This document shows positions 27,347-39,188 of a stretch of DNA of 64,000 nt, piece by piece (the stretch's first letter is position 1; every line of letters begins with the position of its first letter). The translations under genes were made by a program, and so were the position numbers. The notes under the pieces were generated by a model. The model was not told where the DNA came from, did no database searches, and was given only the letters and a program-made list of their open reading frames with translations. Source of the stretch: Phymorhynchus buccinoides (taxonomy: Eukaryota > Mollusca > Gastropoda > Neogastropoda > Raphitomidae); assembly GCA_017654935.2 (NCBI GenBank), contig CM065712.1, positions 17,856,017 to 17,920,016 on the forward strand. The letters run 5' to 3'.

Positions 27347-28195
27347 GGTTGTTTTTGTTTTGTTTTTTGTTTTGTTTTTTGCTGTCCCATCTTCTGCGCT
27401 GTACAGTGGCGTTGCTCCCACGCCGCTCGTTCCGAATCCCAATTCGCAGCTACACCCGGGTTTGTTCAAGTCGCAGAAACCGAGACCAGCAGTCCAAGGG
27501 GAGATAATCTATGTTAGGCCATCAGGAGGCAACCAACCGAGGAGACACTGCACTTCTGCTGAGTCACTTCGGTGGAGTTCAGTGGAGCCTGTTCAGGACA
27601 CCACCTACTAAGCCCCCTACTGACGACACTATTCTCTTAGTCGCGGAGCCAGCGTGAGTGAGGTCCTCCTCCGAGGGCGCCACCATGACCATCCACCGAC
27701 AGCTCCCCAGAACACACTGATCCCCATGACTTTGACCCGAATGCACCAAGGCATAGACTGGACTGGAAACCGAAACTGAGGTCACCATGAGAGCAGGGCA
27801 TGCAAAGCCACAGAATTTGAGACATTTAAAAAAAAAATTATGATTGATGGAAAATGAGGCCGATGATAACAATGATGATGATACTACGGAGTTCCGTATC
27901 GGTCTGAGACTGTATTCTACGCTTCCTTTCATAATGATGTCCCGGCGTTAACCAGGCCCGAGAACTACAGACACCTGCAGTGTTGGTCTTGCAATTAGAG
28001 CAACACTCTCAGAATCGCATCCGTTAAGCGGATGAAACTCGACTGTGTGGTTTCAGTCTTCCCATTGAGCCCATAGCCACTCACTCTGGGTAGGAGTCGG
28101 TCCAGGACCGAAAAAACCCTCGCCTCTGATGGGATTCGAACCCAAGACCTCCCAGCCAGTAGTCCGCGACGCTAACCACTACACCACGGGGGTTG
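27347..28195 (-). mobile_element. 849-bp tRNA-SINE-headed insertion in LINE-B copy 1
   Basis: The insertion is flanked by an exact 8-bp duplication GTAGAAGT (27,339-27,346 and 28,196-28,203). On the minus strand it starts with a tRNA-like head having an A box TGGTGTAGTGG and a B box GGTTCGAATCC and ends in a CAAAA-rich tail. The first ~240 bp resemble the SINE at 16,850-17,093; the next ~550 bp have no counterpart in this window. Copy 2 of the LINE lacks the insertion. Confidence 0.88.
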
Positions 28196-28202
28196 GTAGA
28201 AG

Positions 28203-28480
28203 TTTAGTCTGGTGTTGACATAGGTGGCTGTCATCACTCGGTCGTTTTCAGTGGCTGTTACAGGGGCGTAGAAGCCATCCAGTTTCTGGAGCTTTTTTTT
28301 GGCGACATTGAGAGATTGTAGCATGAGGACGTCAGCTGTGGGTCGGGAACGCAGATAGTCGGTGAGGTAGGGTAGGTTTGTGTTGATGCTCCTGCAGTTC
28401 CACTGCAGCACGGATAGTTGATGGGGGCGTGATGTTCTATTTGTGTCTTCCATTTTGGGTTTCTTGGAAGATTCCTTCAT
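28203..28480 (-). pseudogene. LINE-B copy 1 endonuclease, N-terminal part
   Basis: Contains the AP-endonuclease start LSVLQWNCRSINTN (QWN motif). Where LQE is usual in the family, the sequence reads LMLQSLN. The frame runs into the SINE-headed insertion at 28,195. Confidence 0.85.
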
Positions 28481-29108
28481 GGGCAGGTTGCTCAGTGACG
28501 CCGTAGTCCCAGTTTGTTTTCATAATTGTCAGTGTAGGTGTGCCTCTTAGGTTATGGTCCACAGTCTTCTTGGGAGTTCTTGGAATGGAGGTGTCGGTTG
28601 GTTTGGTCTTCGTTGTTGTTGGTGGCTGGTCCTTTTGAGGTGGTTGGTCTGGTTCGTTTGGCTGGTTCTTAAGCAGTTTCTGTTTCAGGAGGACGTTTTC
28701 CTTGCGGAGGGAGCGGACTTCTTCCCTCAGTTCTGTCAGCTCCTGTGTCATGAGGGTGAGCTGGTGGGCAATGCAGTTGACCGGGGTTGAGCAGTTCTGA
28801 TTGGTGTTTGAAGGCTGTGGGGCTGGTGTCTGGGAGTCTTGGGTTGGTTCCTGGGTGATCATGGGCTGGTTGTTTCTGGTTTGGACGGCCCTGGGTCGCA
28901 GGTTTTGCTGGAGTTGTCCGGCATAGCTGGAAGGTGGAGATTTCCTCCATGGTGTTGGTGGTTGGGATTCGTTTTGGGCAGGTGGTGGGGCCATTTGTTG
29001 TTTGGAGAAGATGGTCTTTGCTTCTCTGATGGCAAGGGCCCGAGTCATGTAAATCTCGGCTCGTAGGCGGTTTGCAAGGGCCAGCTGTTTCCTAGCTGGA
29101 CACCCCAT
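28437..29108 (-). pseudogene. LINE-B copy 1 ORF1, C-terminal part
   Basis: The continuation of ORF1 after the knuckle deletion: MGCPARKQLALANRLRAEIY, a proline/glutamine-rich stretch, then a coiled-coil-like segment (LMTQELTELREEVRSLRKEN, LLKQKLLKNQ). The frame is lost at the end relative to copy 2, where ORF1 runs on into the endonuclease. Confidence 0.85.
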
Positions 29109-30024
29109 GTAGTTGGAGGAGTGTTGGCCCCTGCAGTCCTAGGCGGTTGCAGCGGTAACAGTGCTGGACAGTTTCAATGTAGGGAGTGACTTGGTACTCC
29201 CTACAGTTGGTGGTGATGTATTCCGGGAGTGTGGCTCTCTCGAAGATTATCTTGATGGCTTTTGATGGGCTGCCATCTCTTAGGGTCAGCCTGGTAGCTG
29301 ACCGGATGGGGCAGTCGATTCTTGTCTTTTCAAGAAATTCTTCGTTGCTGACGTGTAGTGGGATGCCGCGGATGACTCCAGCTGTGGTTGGCACCGGGAT
29401 GGTGCACTTGACGGTTGTGGTGGCGATGGTGGTGATGGAGGTCAGTTTTTTCTGCTGTAGGTGGCTGACGCAGCCCACTAGGATCTTCATAGGCGACAAA
29501 GGTTTTATGGATCTTACTGTGTTGATAAGGCCTTTGAGGATGTCGGCCATTTTCCAATCCAGGGATCGGAGAGATGGTCCATCCTGTTGTTCGATGATAA
29601 CGGGGTGGTCTTCGAAGATGGGTGCTGGTTCCCTTGTTGTGGGAGGTTGGTTCCTTCGGGGTCGTTGGGGTCGGAATCCATTGTCGTGGTGGTTGTTGCT
29701 CTGGTCGTTTTGTGCCGTCATTTGGGTGGTGGAGGTGGATGATTTCTCGTTCCTGGCAGTGGTGATCTCAGCTGGGGGGGTGTTTTCGTCAGGGGGCTGA
29801 GTGTTGTCCCTGGGCGGCGTGACTTGTTCAGTTAGATTTTGGTTCTCTTCCATGTCATCAGCAGGAAGTCTCGTGGGTTCGGAGCAGTGCCTTTTGTTAT
29901 CACTGGGTATTATCCAACTGCCGCTGCTGTCTTCGCTGTCAGTAGTGAGATCCTCTGGGCTTGGGGGGCGTATCCTCTTTCGCTGTAGGTCGTCCATGTC
30001 GTCCATGGTTATTTCTTTGGCCAT
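29092..30024 (-). pseudogene. LINE-B copy 1 ORF1, N-terminal part
   Basis: The frame starts MAKEITMDDMDDLQRKRI, is rich in P, T, Q and N, and then forms a compact domain (SHLQQKKLTSITTIATTTVK region) before the first zinc knuckle. At CYRCNRLG the frame jumps because about 110 nt carrying the knuckles are deleted relative to copy 2, and it terminates soon after. ORF1 proteins of this type bind the element's RNA. Confidence 0.85.
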
Positions 30025-30033
30025 AGGTCAAGA

Positions 30034-30420
30034 CTGTGTTGGCATATAAATGAAGATCTTCTTCCTTTTTTTTTTTTTTGTCCTATTTTTTTTTTTTTTT
30101 TCATTTTTTTCCTCCTCTTTCTCCTTTTTTATCTCCCTCCTCCTCTCTTCACTGTTTTTTGGTTTTTTTTTTTTTTTTTTTTTCCTTCTTTGTTAGGACA
30201 AACCCAACAGCCCACGTGTGGTAGGCACACTGGAAGAGAGAAAAGGAAGCGGGACAAAGTGCGTCGTGATGTTGGTGGAGTCGGGCGTCCTTTTGTTTTT
30301 TTTTTTATGTTTTTTTTTTTTTTTTTTTTTTATTGTTTTTGTTTCTTTTTTTCGTGTCTATCCTTAGGTTTTTTTTTTTTGCTCTCGGCCTAAGAGGGTT
30401 GTTGTCGCGTTTGGGTGGTC
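30034..30420. other. T-rich flank upstream of LINE-B copy 1
   Basis: Long T-runs between 30,060 and 30,380 broken by short unique pieces. A-rich on the LINE strand. Confidence 0.7.
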
Positions 30421-31735
30421 AAAATAGAACACAGAATTGAAGAAATTAAAAAAATGGTGCTTTATATAAAAAAAAATAGAACTTCCCCCTCCTCACGAGT
30501 CCCATACTGCCTCACCCCCTCCCCTCGCAAAAAAAAAGAAAATTATTAAATAATAACGTCCCAACTCTCTCAGGTCTCGACTCATTTTGGGTGACTCACT
30601 GGGCGTCTTAGTGCTCCTCGAACTCCTCTCTGAGCCGAGAACACAAATTGAGCCCGGTTTTTCTATTGCTCGAGAGCCGTGACCGCAAGGACAGCAGTCG
30701 CTGGCGCGCAGAATGACTCTGTGGTATCTAGAGTGACCATATTCTGTGTTTGTTTGGTTTAGGTCCAACACAGATATCATTGGCTGCCATCATTCATTAA
30801 AAACCCTTGCATGTTGCATATGAGAAGAAAGAGGATGAAATAAGCTCTATTCTGACTACTAATATAATAATGAAATCTAACTATATATTTATATTAATTA
30901 TGAAAAACCTTGTATTTTAGACCCCACTGAAACAGGTTCAAGCTACTTAATAATTAATTTATCTAAACTCATACCATATTACACCGATCTTTCATAATGG
31001 ATCACTAAAGTAATACCTTTCTATACATGATTATACTATGTCCACTATGTTAGATGACACGGTTAAAATATATTCAGCATTCATTGTCCATTAACAAAAG
31101 GAAGCTAGGTGCAAACCCGGTTTTAGTACTTGAGTCGAGCTACCCACAGAACATACGGACCGTGACGTTGCCGAAACAGCGTTGGTGGTATAGATTTCGT
31201 GGTTTTGCAAGATGTTCTGTTTTTGGACACGTCAAATAAAATTAGCTAATTTGTATGTAGGGGTACAGTAAAGGAGTTGCTTAGTAACAAATTTATGAAA
31301 GGAAGGCCCTTGATAAAAGTAAAAAAAAAGGTTTGATAGAAATAAGAGGTGACATAACTGGAAATTTGAAAAGGGGTCACAAACGGAACGGTGACACGAT
31401 ATGTGAAATGTGACAACTCTAAATAGATTTGACTCCGTATAGCAAGTTGCGGCCACATTGACGTTAGGAAAGGGCGAGGCCATTACTTTTATGCTAAAAA
31501 TAGTATTGCCGTGACTTACTTTGCTAACAAATATGCTTGGTGTGGCAGTAATAGCTGCACACTGTCACAAATTAGCAAACTTTGTGATCCCACAACTTGA
31601 CGTCATTTTACGATCATGGCCGTTTACGAAGGGTACGGCAAACGCGGCCCAAAAACCCCGCTTTCTTTCTACTCTAGTTATATCTTGGTTCAATTGTGTT
31701 AGTGTATACGACACTGAATAAAATGCTTCCTTTTT
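30421..31735. other. Non-coding stretch, nothing recognised
   Basis: AT-rich, no convincing frame, no repeat spotted. Confidence 0.5.
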
Positions 31736-32575
31736 GTTTTTTTTTTTTTTTTTTCGTTACACCTAAACCCCTTTTATTTTTTTCGGGTAGCGTTTTTATT
31801 CGTACCCGTTCGGTACCGCCTGCGCCCGTTACCCCGGTAAGTACCACCCCACCATGCCCCTAACACCGTGTACAGCCCCCCCGTTTACGGTAGTACCCGC
31901 CCCCCTTTTTTCGTAGTAAACCCAAACGCTAGTCATTTTTTTTTTTCCGGGTGAAGTGGTAAGTACCCCATGACCTTTTTTTTTTGTCGTACCCCCCCCA
32001 CCCCTTTTTTTTTTTCCGTACCGCTTCGTACCATAAACCCTGCACCCGTACGCCTACCCCCCACCCCCCGGTAGACGCGGCCTCCCGCCCGCTCCACCCA
32101 GTTAACCCGACCCCCCCCCCCCCCCGCATTTAAGTTGTCGTTTCGTACTATAGGTAGTTTATGCTTGTTTTTTTTTTTTTTTTTCGTACGCAATCCGGGG
32201 GTGGTGTGTTATACCCCGTCGTACCCTTATGTTTTCGTATCGGGTACCTTTTCGTTGTTTCGTAACCGCCCCCCGCCCACTCGCCCCACCCAAAACCCCC
32301 ACAACCATGCCTACCCGCGTAACCTTACCCCCCTCCCCCGGACCAGTTACGCCGCATTTACGCCCGACTTTTCGGACCTACCCACCGCACGACCCTTTTA
32401 GTATTGTTTTCGTATACCCCCCCGCTACCTCCCGCCCCCCCCGTACCCGCCACCGCGCTCCCCTTTCGTACCCACCCACGGTAACTGTTACCCCCTCGTA
32501 CCCCCCGCCCGCTCTTTCGTACCACGAATGCTTTATTTTCGTACCACCGGCCCCCCTACCCCCCCCGGCCTCAAG
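31736..32575. repeat. Strand-asymmetric T/C-rich tract with recurrent CGTAC
   Basis: The + strand is runs of T and C with few A and G; G falls mostly within CGTA or GGTA. TTCGTACC-type words recur dozens of times at irregular spacing. It ends sharply at CTCAAGGTGAAATGGGG. It may be a degenerate satellite or poorly called sequence. Confidence 0.6.
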
Positions 32576-33500
32576 GTGAAATGGGGAAGGTCCAACAATA
32601 GCTTCACAATATACCACCATAGTTGCATTTCTTGGTCATAGAGATACATCTCCCCCACACACAATTTGAAGCGATGTCTGTTTAGCGGTTTCCAGCCCGA
32701 GCAAGGCAGACGAAAACAAACAAACCGCGAGAAAACCCTTGTAGAAATGAGGGACTAAAACATTTGTTTCCAGACAAACACAATCTTGAGGAGGAGAGTA
32801 GAATCTTGATTTGTGGTCTTACTTCTTTTAACGTAAAAAACGAAAAGTGCGTCCACAAGGAGCGAACGCTTTAAAAGGTCTTGAAAACCATGGATGTTTT
32901 TCTTGGTTGTAATACCAACAATCTCTCTCTCTCCATCTCTCCTCTCTCTCTCTCTCGTCTCTTCTCCTCTCGTCTCTCTCTCTCTCACCATCATCCAAAT
33001 AGAAAGATTAGATTTAACTTTACTACTGAAGGGATGAATTTGAGCTGTTGTGTGTATTGTGTGTGTGTTTATGTGTGCGTGTGAGCGTGTCCTCTTGTGT
33101 GGCGTGTGAGGTGTGTGTTTTTATGTTGCGTGGGAGCGTGCACCTCTTTGTTGGTGTGCCTGCGTTCGCGCGTGCGTTGCGTGTGCGCGCGCGCGTGCAC
33201 TGCGCGATGTATGGCTGTATGTGCGTGCGTGGCGCGCGCGCGCGTGCGAGGTGTGTGTGTGGTGTGTAAATTGGAGATGGGAGTGGGGCTGAGATGGGAA
33301 GGAAGGGCATTGAACTATCGGATGGAATGTGTCCTGGCAGTAATAAATCCAGATTAGACCATTGCTTTGCCTCTTCATTGCTTTGCGTAGCTCTGGTCTG
33401 CGTTCGATCCCTGTCGTCAGATCGCTTTCGTTTCCATTTTCACATCAAACAGTCAATAAATTTTTCTTTTTCGGCGCCCCACATCCACCAACCCCACTGT
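32576..33500. other. Non-coding with (GT)n before the gap
   Basis: CT-rich patch 32,920-32,990 and GT/GC-rich tract 33,045-33,265. No gene seen. Confidence 0.6.
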
Positions 33501-34000
33501 NNNNNNNNNNNNNNNNNNNNNNNNNNNNNNNNNNNNNNNNNNNNNNNNNNNNNNNNNNNNNNNNNNNNNNNNNNNNNNNNNNNNNNNNNNNNNNNNNNNN
33601 NNNNNNNNNNNNNNNNNNNNNNNNNNNNNNNNNNNNNNNNNNNNNNNNNNNNNNNNNNNNNNNNNNNNNNNNNNNNNNNNNNNNNNNNNNNNNNNNNNNN
33701 NNNNNNNNNNNNNNNNNNNNNNNNNNNNNNNNNNNNNNNNNNNNNNNNNNNNNNNNNNNNNNNNNNNNNNNNNNNNNNNNNNNNNNNNNNNNNNNNNNNN
33801 NNNNNNNNNNNNNNNNNNNNNNNNNNNNNNNNNNNNNNNNNNNNNNNNNNNNNNNNNNNNNNNNNNNNNNNNNNNNNNNNNNNNNNNNNNNNNNNNNNNN
33901 NNNNNNNNNNNNNNNNNNNNNNNNNNNNNNNNNNNNNNNNNNNNNNNNNNNNNNNNNNNNNNNNNNNNNNNNNNNNNNNNNNNNNNNNNNNNNNNNNNNN
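33501..34000. other. Assembly gap (500 N)
   Basis: Exactly 500 N, so probably a placeholder length. The right side is a (CT)n tract. Confidence 1.
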
Positions 34001-34023
34001 CTGTGTCTTTCTCTCCTCCTCCT

Positions 34024-34024
<1 letters not shown>

Positions 34025-34114
<90 letters not shown>

Positions 34115-34357
34115 GGTCTCTCTCTCTGTCTCTCTCTCTCTGGGCTTTCTGCTGAAATTTCTGAGTTTTAGTTTTTTTAGTTTATTAAAAATGTTTCTCT
34201 ACTCCTCAATATGCCCCCCACCCCGACAATTTATGTGTTCCCTTTGACATGGGCAGATGGCCCAGCTCAGTTGTTCATTGTCCGTTGTACCTGCATTTTC
34301 TGCAGCAGTTGAAACTTGGAAGGATCGGTGACCTCTATGCAGCCCATCCACCGGTGA

Positions 34358-34434
<77 letters not shown>

Positions 34435-34435
34435 C

Positions 34436-34466
<31 letters not shown>

Positions 34467-34602
34467 GTCTCTACCATATCCAAGTGCCATCTCGATTTTC
34501 TCTTTTCACATGTTTTTATGTGTTATTGATTTTTCATTATTATGATGTGATTTGATATGTATGTGGTTTTTTTTATCTTGATGGTAACGTCGACTTTGGT
34601 TA

Positions 34603-34667
<65 letters not shown>

Positions 34668-34672
34668 TGTGC

Positions 34673-34724
<52 letters not shown>
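34025..34724. repeat. (CT)n and (GT)n microsatellites
   Basis: (CT)n 34,025-34,140 and 34,360-34,462, (GT)n 34,601-34,724. Around them lies the exon-viii tail copy (34,285-34,360). Confidence 0.95.
34285..34360 (-). pseudogene. Exon-viii 3'-end copy with donor
   Basis: The + strand ACCTGCATTTTCTGCAGCAG then AACTTGGAAGGATCGGTGACC corresponds to the end of exon viii (FELLQKVQ) with its donor. About 60 nt align before the copy runs into a (CT)n tract. It lies 1.3 kb downstream of the true exon. Confidence 0.8.
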
Positions 34725-34725
<1 letters not shown>

Positions 34726-34904
34726 TGGTATGTTCATGTACTTTTTCCTGCGTTTTTTGGTCTACATTATGATTTGCTAGCTAATGTTGTTTATTCATGA
34801 ATTGTTTTTGCATATTCTCTTTTCTGATGGCAAGATGTAAATAAACTATGAATATTATTATCCATCAATAAAACATTTAAAAAACAAATTCGTTCGTTCG
34901 TTCG

Positions 34905-35034
34905 TTCTCTATCCCCCTCCGTGGCTCTTGTGTCTATAGTGGTACTGCATAGTATTATTGCACCTAAAAACACACACACACTCTTCTTCATCATATCCCA
35001 AACAATACCTGTACTTTCTGTCTGTCTGTCTCTC

Positions 35035-35108
<74 letters not shown>

Positions 35109-35435
35109 CCCCTCTCTCTCTGCCTCTCCGTGGCTCTTGTGTCTACTGGTACTCTATGGTACTAGGCCTACTGAACCTAAAAAAAAACCAATTTATTCAA
35201 CTCAATTTATATTAGTTCATATGATTACTGTGTTGTGTGCGAGGTTGGTGGTGGGTGGTGGGAGGGTGGATGGGTGTATGAATGTGTAGTGGGGGGGATT
35301 TGTGGTGTGTTTTTTCCTTGTTGCTTTTGTTCATTAATTGAAGTTTTAATTATGCTTTTCTTCTGTTGTTTCGAGGGCAAGCTGTAAACAAGCCCATTGT
35401 GTGCTTATTCTTTTCCCGCAATAAACAAATGTTTC

Positions 35436-35489
<54 letters not shown>

Positions 35490-35601
35490 CGTGGCTCTTG
35501 TGTTTATACTGGTACGCTATGGTATTAGGCCTTCCTACTGCACCTAAAAAAAACCCAGCACCAAACCAAACCACTCTTCTTCATCACATCCCAAACAATA
35601 C
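34905..35601 (-). repeat. Three copies of the intron segment that follows exon viii
   Basis: Blocks beginning GTGGCTCTTGTGT and continuing TGGTACT(N)TATGGTA... CACCTAAAAA recur at about 34,921, 35,131 and 35,490. The 34,975-35,010 copy retains CTCTTCTTCATCA, CCCAAACAATACCTG and ACTTTCTG, a worn copy of the exon-viii donor and last codons. (CT)n tracts separate the blocks. Confidence 0.75.
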
Positions 35602-35844
35602 CTGCACTTTCTGCAGCAGCTCAAACTTGGAAGGGTCGGTGACCTCCAGCCCCCTCCAGCGGTGGAACTGCCGTGGGTGTGACAGCTCGTTCTCCAGAGC
35701 GGCGCAGCGGGCCCTTTCGTGGAGCACCTCGCGGTGAGCCGAGTACAGCTCCTGCTTGTAGCTGGCCACGTTGGACACCGTCTTCTTCAGGCACCGGTTC
35801 TCGTGGCGCTGCCGACGAACCTCCAGACGCAGCAGGCGAATGTC
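35602..35844 (-). CDS. CFAP58: CFAP58-like coiled-coil protein, exon viii (last exon found)
   Basis: The exon is 243 nt, phase 0, 81 codons from DIRLLRLEVRRQRHENR to FELLQKVQ. The acceptor is ATCTACAG|GACATT next to a CTA-repeat tract (minus strand), and the donor CAG|GTATTG. The block HRWRGLEVTDPSKFELLQK matches HRWRKLEASDPNAYELIQK of CFAP58. Family members continue for roughly 100 more residues, so one or more terminal exons are missing; I saw no candidate between here and position 1, and the 500-base gap lies on that side. Copies of both edges of this exon occur in the adjoining introns. Confidence 0.92.
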
Positions 35845-35861
35845 CTGTAGATGTAGAAGTG

Positions 35862-35935
<74 letters not shown>

Positions 35936-35951
35936 TGTTGTGGGCATAGTA

Positions 35952-36081
<130 letters not shown>

Positions 36082-36542
36082 TGTTATTGTAGGCCTAGTA
36101 TAGTGGTAGTAGTAGCAGTAGTAGTAGTAGGCCTAGTAGTTGTTATTGTAGGCCCAGTATTGTAGTAGTGGTAGTAGTAATAGGAGGAGGGGGAGGAGGA
36201 GCAGCAGCAGTAGTAGGAGGAGGAGGAGGAGGGGTAGGATCAGTAGTAGTAGTAGGAGGAGGAGGAGGAGGAGGAGGGGGAGGATCAGTAGTAGTAGAGT
36301 AGTAGTAGTAATCGTAGCATTGTACAGTAAGCCTAGTGTGGTACTTGTAGCACAAGAAGTAAAAGACGTAGAGCCTAGTAGTAGTAGTAGAAGTTGTAGA
36401 AGCTGTTGTTGCTGTTGTAGCATTTGAAGTAGTAGCAGTGGTGGTAGAAAATGTTGTAGTAGCAGCAGCAATAGTAGTAGCCCAATAGCAATGGTAGAGT
36501 AGACGTAGTACACGTCAGTAATTCCAGTAATAGTAGTAGTAA

Positions 36543-36635
<93 letters not shown>

Positions 36636-36737
36636 CAGCAGCAGCAGTAGTAGTAGCAGCAGTAGTAGTAGCCTAGTTGTAGTAGTAGTAGTAGTAGTCA
36701 AAGACATCTTCGCTTAAATTTAGACAAATTCTACCAT

Positions 36738-36806
36738 CTTTTTGAGGCACCGGTTCTCGTGGCGCTGCTAACGCACTTCCATACGGAGCAGACGAATGTC
36801 CTGTAG
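36738..36806 (-). pseudogene. Exon-viii 5'-end copy 1 with acceptor
   Basis: A diverged copy of the first ~60 nt of exon viii (GGCACCGGTTCTCGTGGCGC shared exactly on the + strand) plus its acceptor (CTACAG on the minus strand), running into a TAG-repeat tract as the real exon does. Confidence 0.85.
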
Positions 36807-36808
36807 AG

Positions 36809-36974
<166 letters not shown>

Positions 36975-37023
36975 CAGTAGTAGTAGTAGTAGTCAAAGAC
37001 ATCTTCACTTAGATTTAGACAAA

Positions 37024-37081
37024 AGTCTTCAGGCACCGTGGCGCAGCCGACGCATTCCCAGATGCAGCAGGCATATGTCCT

Positions 37082-37084
<3 letters not shown>
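37024..37084 (-). pseudogene. Exon-viii 5'-end copy 2 with acceptor
   Basis: A second, more diverged and slightly deleted copy of the exon-viii start. It keeps GCAGGCATATGTCCTGTAG, the counterpart of the acceptor region, followed by (TAG)n. Confidence 0.75.
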
Positions 37085-37146
<62 letters not shown>

Positions 37147-37247
37147 TGTTGTTGTTGTTGCTGTTGTAGTATTTGAAATAGTCGCAGTAGTGGTAGTAGC
37201 AGAAGAGAAAAGAAGAGAATGACGGAATGTAACTTTTCTATTCAAAT

Positions 37248-37322
37248 ACACTAACCTCCAAACGATGGTCGTAGGCTTGCATCTTGTTCACATTGTTTAT
37301 CAGTATCTGCACTTTCTTTTCA
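37248..37322 (-). pseudogene. Exon-vii 3'-end copy 3, diverged
   Basis: The + strand CACTAACCTCCAAACGATGG is followed by a diverged copy of the exon-vii end, reading CATCTTGTTC and CAGTATCTGC in order. Several small indels are present. The donor is preserved. Confidence 0.7.
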
Positions 37323-37473
37323 TCTAACGTTTCTACTCCCATTCTCACTACACCCTGCTAAAGCTCTGTGTACACGTTAACATTATTACCAACCGCGATC
37401 GTAGATAGCGGATTGGTAATGTTTTCACTCGTGTCTGAGGCGGACTATGTTTGTATGTTTGTATGTATCCTCT

Positions 37474-37639
37474 CTAGCGTTTGAACGGATGGACTTAGGA
37501 TGATCAAATTTTGCATGCGGGTAGGTCATGGAGAGATCTAGCCCAAGTTTGATCGTGAAGGTCATGGGTCAAAGGTTAAGGTCACTGGAGCCGAATAGCA
37601 CTGCCGCGCGGTTGGTGATTTAGTGTTTTAACGCTCTAG
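37474..37639 (+). mobile_element. Short MITE-like repeat, fullest copy
   Basis: Begins CTAGCGTTTGAACGGATGG and ends GTTTTAACGCTCTAG, whose complement resembles the start, giving ends of about 12 bp inverted. The interior holds AAATTTTGCATGCGGGTAGG, AGGTCATGGGTCAAAGG and CACTGGAGCCGAA. Related copies occur at 1-50, 832-957 and 15,816-16,146. Confidence 0.6.
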
Positions 37640-37765
37640 TTCACAAGCTATTTCTGTTTCCCCATGGCAACACAGTGTTAGGCCACTCACAAGCATGACT
37701 TACAACTCATTACGTTGCCATGGCGAAATATAAATATCTTGAGAATAATGTCAACGTGTACACAG

Positions 37766-37866
37766 ACCTTAACCTCCAAACGATGGTCGTCCATCTTGTT
37801 CCCGTTGTTGAACAGTATCTGCAGTAGCTGCACTTTCTGATACAGCAGCAACAGCTCGTCGTTGAT
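37766..37866 (-). pseudogene. Exon-vii 3'-end copy 2 with donor
   Basis: This matches exon vii from the SLLYQKVQLLQ segment to the donor, with several substitutions, and again changes into a GAT-rich tract where the copied exon ends (37,860 on). Confidence 0.8.
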
Positions 37867-37954
37867 GATGATGATGATAATGACGATATGACAAAGAAGA
37901 TGTTGATGATGACAACAGCAATGTAGCTGATGATGAACATTCCTCGATTTCTTT

Positions 37955-38012
37955 AAACACTCCCTCTCCTCCAAACACTGGTCGTATATTTCGTTCCCGT
38001 TGTTAGTCAATA
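37955..38012 (-). pseudogene. Exon-vii 3'-end copy 4, left part, split by a transposon
   Basis: Sequence like CCTCCAAACACTGGTCGTAT and CGTTCCCGTTGTTAGTCAA matches the exon-vii end up to the TA at 38,011, where a TIR element is inserted. The copy resumes at 39,628 (GTATTTGCAACATG versus GTATCTGCAGCAGC). Confidence 0.65.
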
Positions 38013-38065
38013 GAGAGGTTGCGGGGGGCCCGAGGAGCCCAACTACGAGGACGACAAAGTCCGAA

Positions 38066-38073
38066 TGACGTCA
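38066..38073. promoter_or_regulatory. CRE palindrome TGACGTCA in left TIR
   Basis: A perfect palindromic cAMP-response-type octamer inside the left inverted repeat. Its counterpart sits at the same place in the right repeat. Confidence 0.5.
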
Positions 38074-38127
38074 TACTTTCCGTCCTTTATCTCGGTACGC
38101 GTACAAAGGCATTCGTTCCGAGGAGAA

Positions 38128-38529
38128 ATGGCCGCCACTTCGCGTTGTGCGGACGAGTGAGTATAAAGTCTTTTATGTGTTTTTGAAATTCTATTTTGAT
38201 ATGTTTTAATGAATAACAGCAAGAATAATGTATTTACAGATGGCATATGTAGATATATGTTCGATTTTCTTTATCTGAACCAACACAAATTGCACTAGAA
38301 TGTGTTGACTAGAGGATCCAGATCTAGATCTAGGTCAAGAGCTACACTTGAACATTACGCAGCGTTGTATTCAACCTCATATTGAACCTATTTTGGCCTA
38401 ATTACGTAAAATGCCACCAGAATTCTGTTTGGTTCTTTAGCATTTATGACAGTGACGTTAATTTTTGGCAACACTTAAATACAAATAAAAATAGCTTGTG
38501 TTTGACTAATTTTGTGTGTGCCATATGTG

Positions 38530-38561
<32 letters not shown>

Positions 38562-38579
38562 CGTGTGCGCGTGTGCGTG

Positions 38580-38675
<96 letters not shown>

Positions 38676-38837
38676 TGTGTGTGTGTGTGTGTGCGTGCGT
38701 GCGCACGCGTGCGTGCGTGCGCACGCGTGCGTGCGTGCGCACGCGTGCGTGCGCGTGCGTGCGTGCGTGCGTGTGTGTGTGTGTGTGTGTGGTTATGTGT
38801 GTGTCTGGTTGGGCGCGCGTGTGTGTCTGTGTGTGTT

Positions 38838-38892
<55 letters not shown>

Positions 38893-38974
38893 CAGAGATA
38901 GTGTTTGTAAGAGAGAGAATATATGTGTGTGTGTGTGAGTGTGTGTGTTGTAAAAAGAACAGTGACACACTGAG

Positions 38975-39016
<42 letters not shown>

Positions 39017-39026
39017 GAGAGAGAGA

Positions 39027-39101
<75 letters not shown>

Positions 39102-39127
39102 TGTGTGTGTGGTGTGTGTGTGCGCGC

Positions 39128-39188
<61 letters not shown>

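Larger units (their letters stand above)
23149..30033 (-). mobile_element. LINE-B copy 1: ORF1, endonuclease, RT and RNase H (I/Jockey group), inactive
   Basis: A minus-strand element from ORF1 start (30,024) to a 3' tail of (CCAA)n at 23,149-23,167. Domain order is gag-like ORF1, AP-endonuclease, RT, RNase H and a C-terminal Cys/His motif, as in I- or Nimb-like LINEs. It is broken by a deletion in the zinc-knuckle region, a SINE-headed insertion (27,347-28,195), a 5-nt frameshift near 25,800 and a substituted RT catalytic residue. A second copy lies at about 41,950-47,333 on the opposite strand; the two diverge right before the ORF1 start. Confidence 0.92.

Noticed and set aside
28100..28200. 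tRNA gene on the minus strand with intact A and B boxes
   Set aside because: It is the head of a SINE-type insertion with a target duplication. The same holds at 17,040-17,093 and 63,240-63,322.
29186..29800. 204-codon plus-strand frame (and its match at 42,283-42,897 on minus)
   Set aside because: Both are antisense shadows of LINE-B ORF1.
33294..34247. 317-codon frame across the gap
   Set aside because: It is mainly N translated as unknown residues plus CT repeats.
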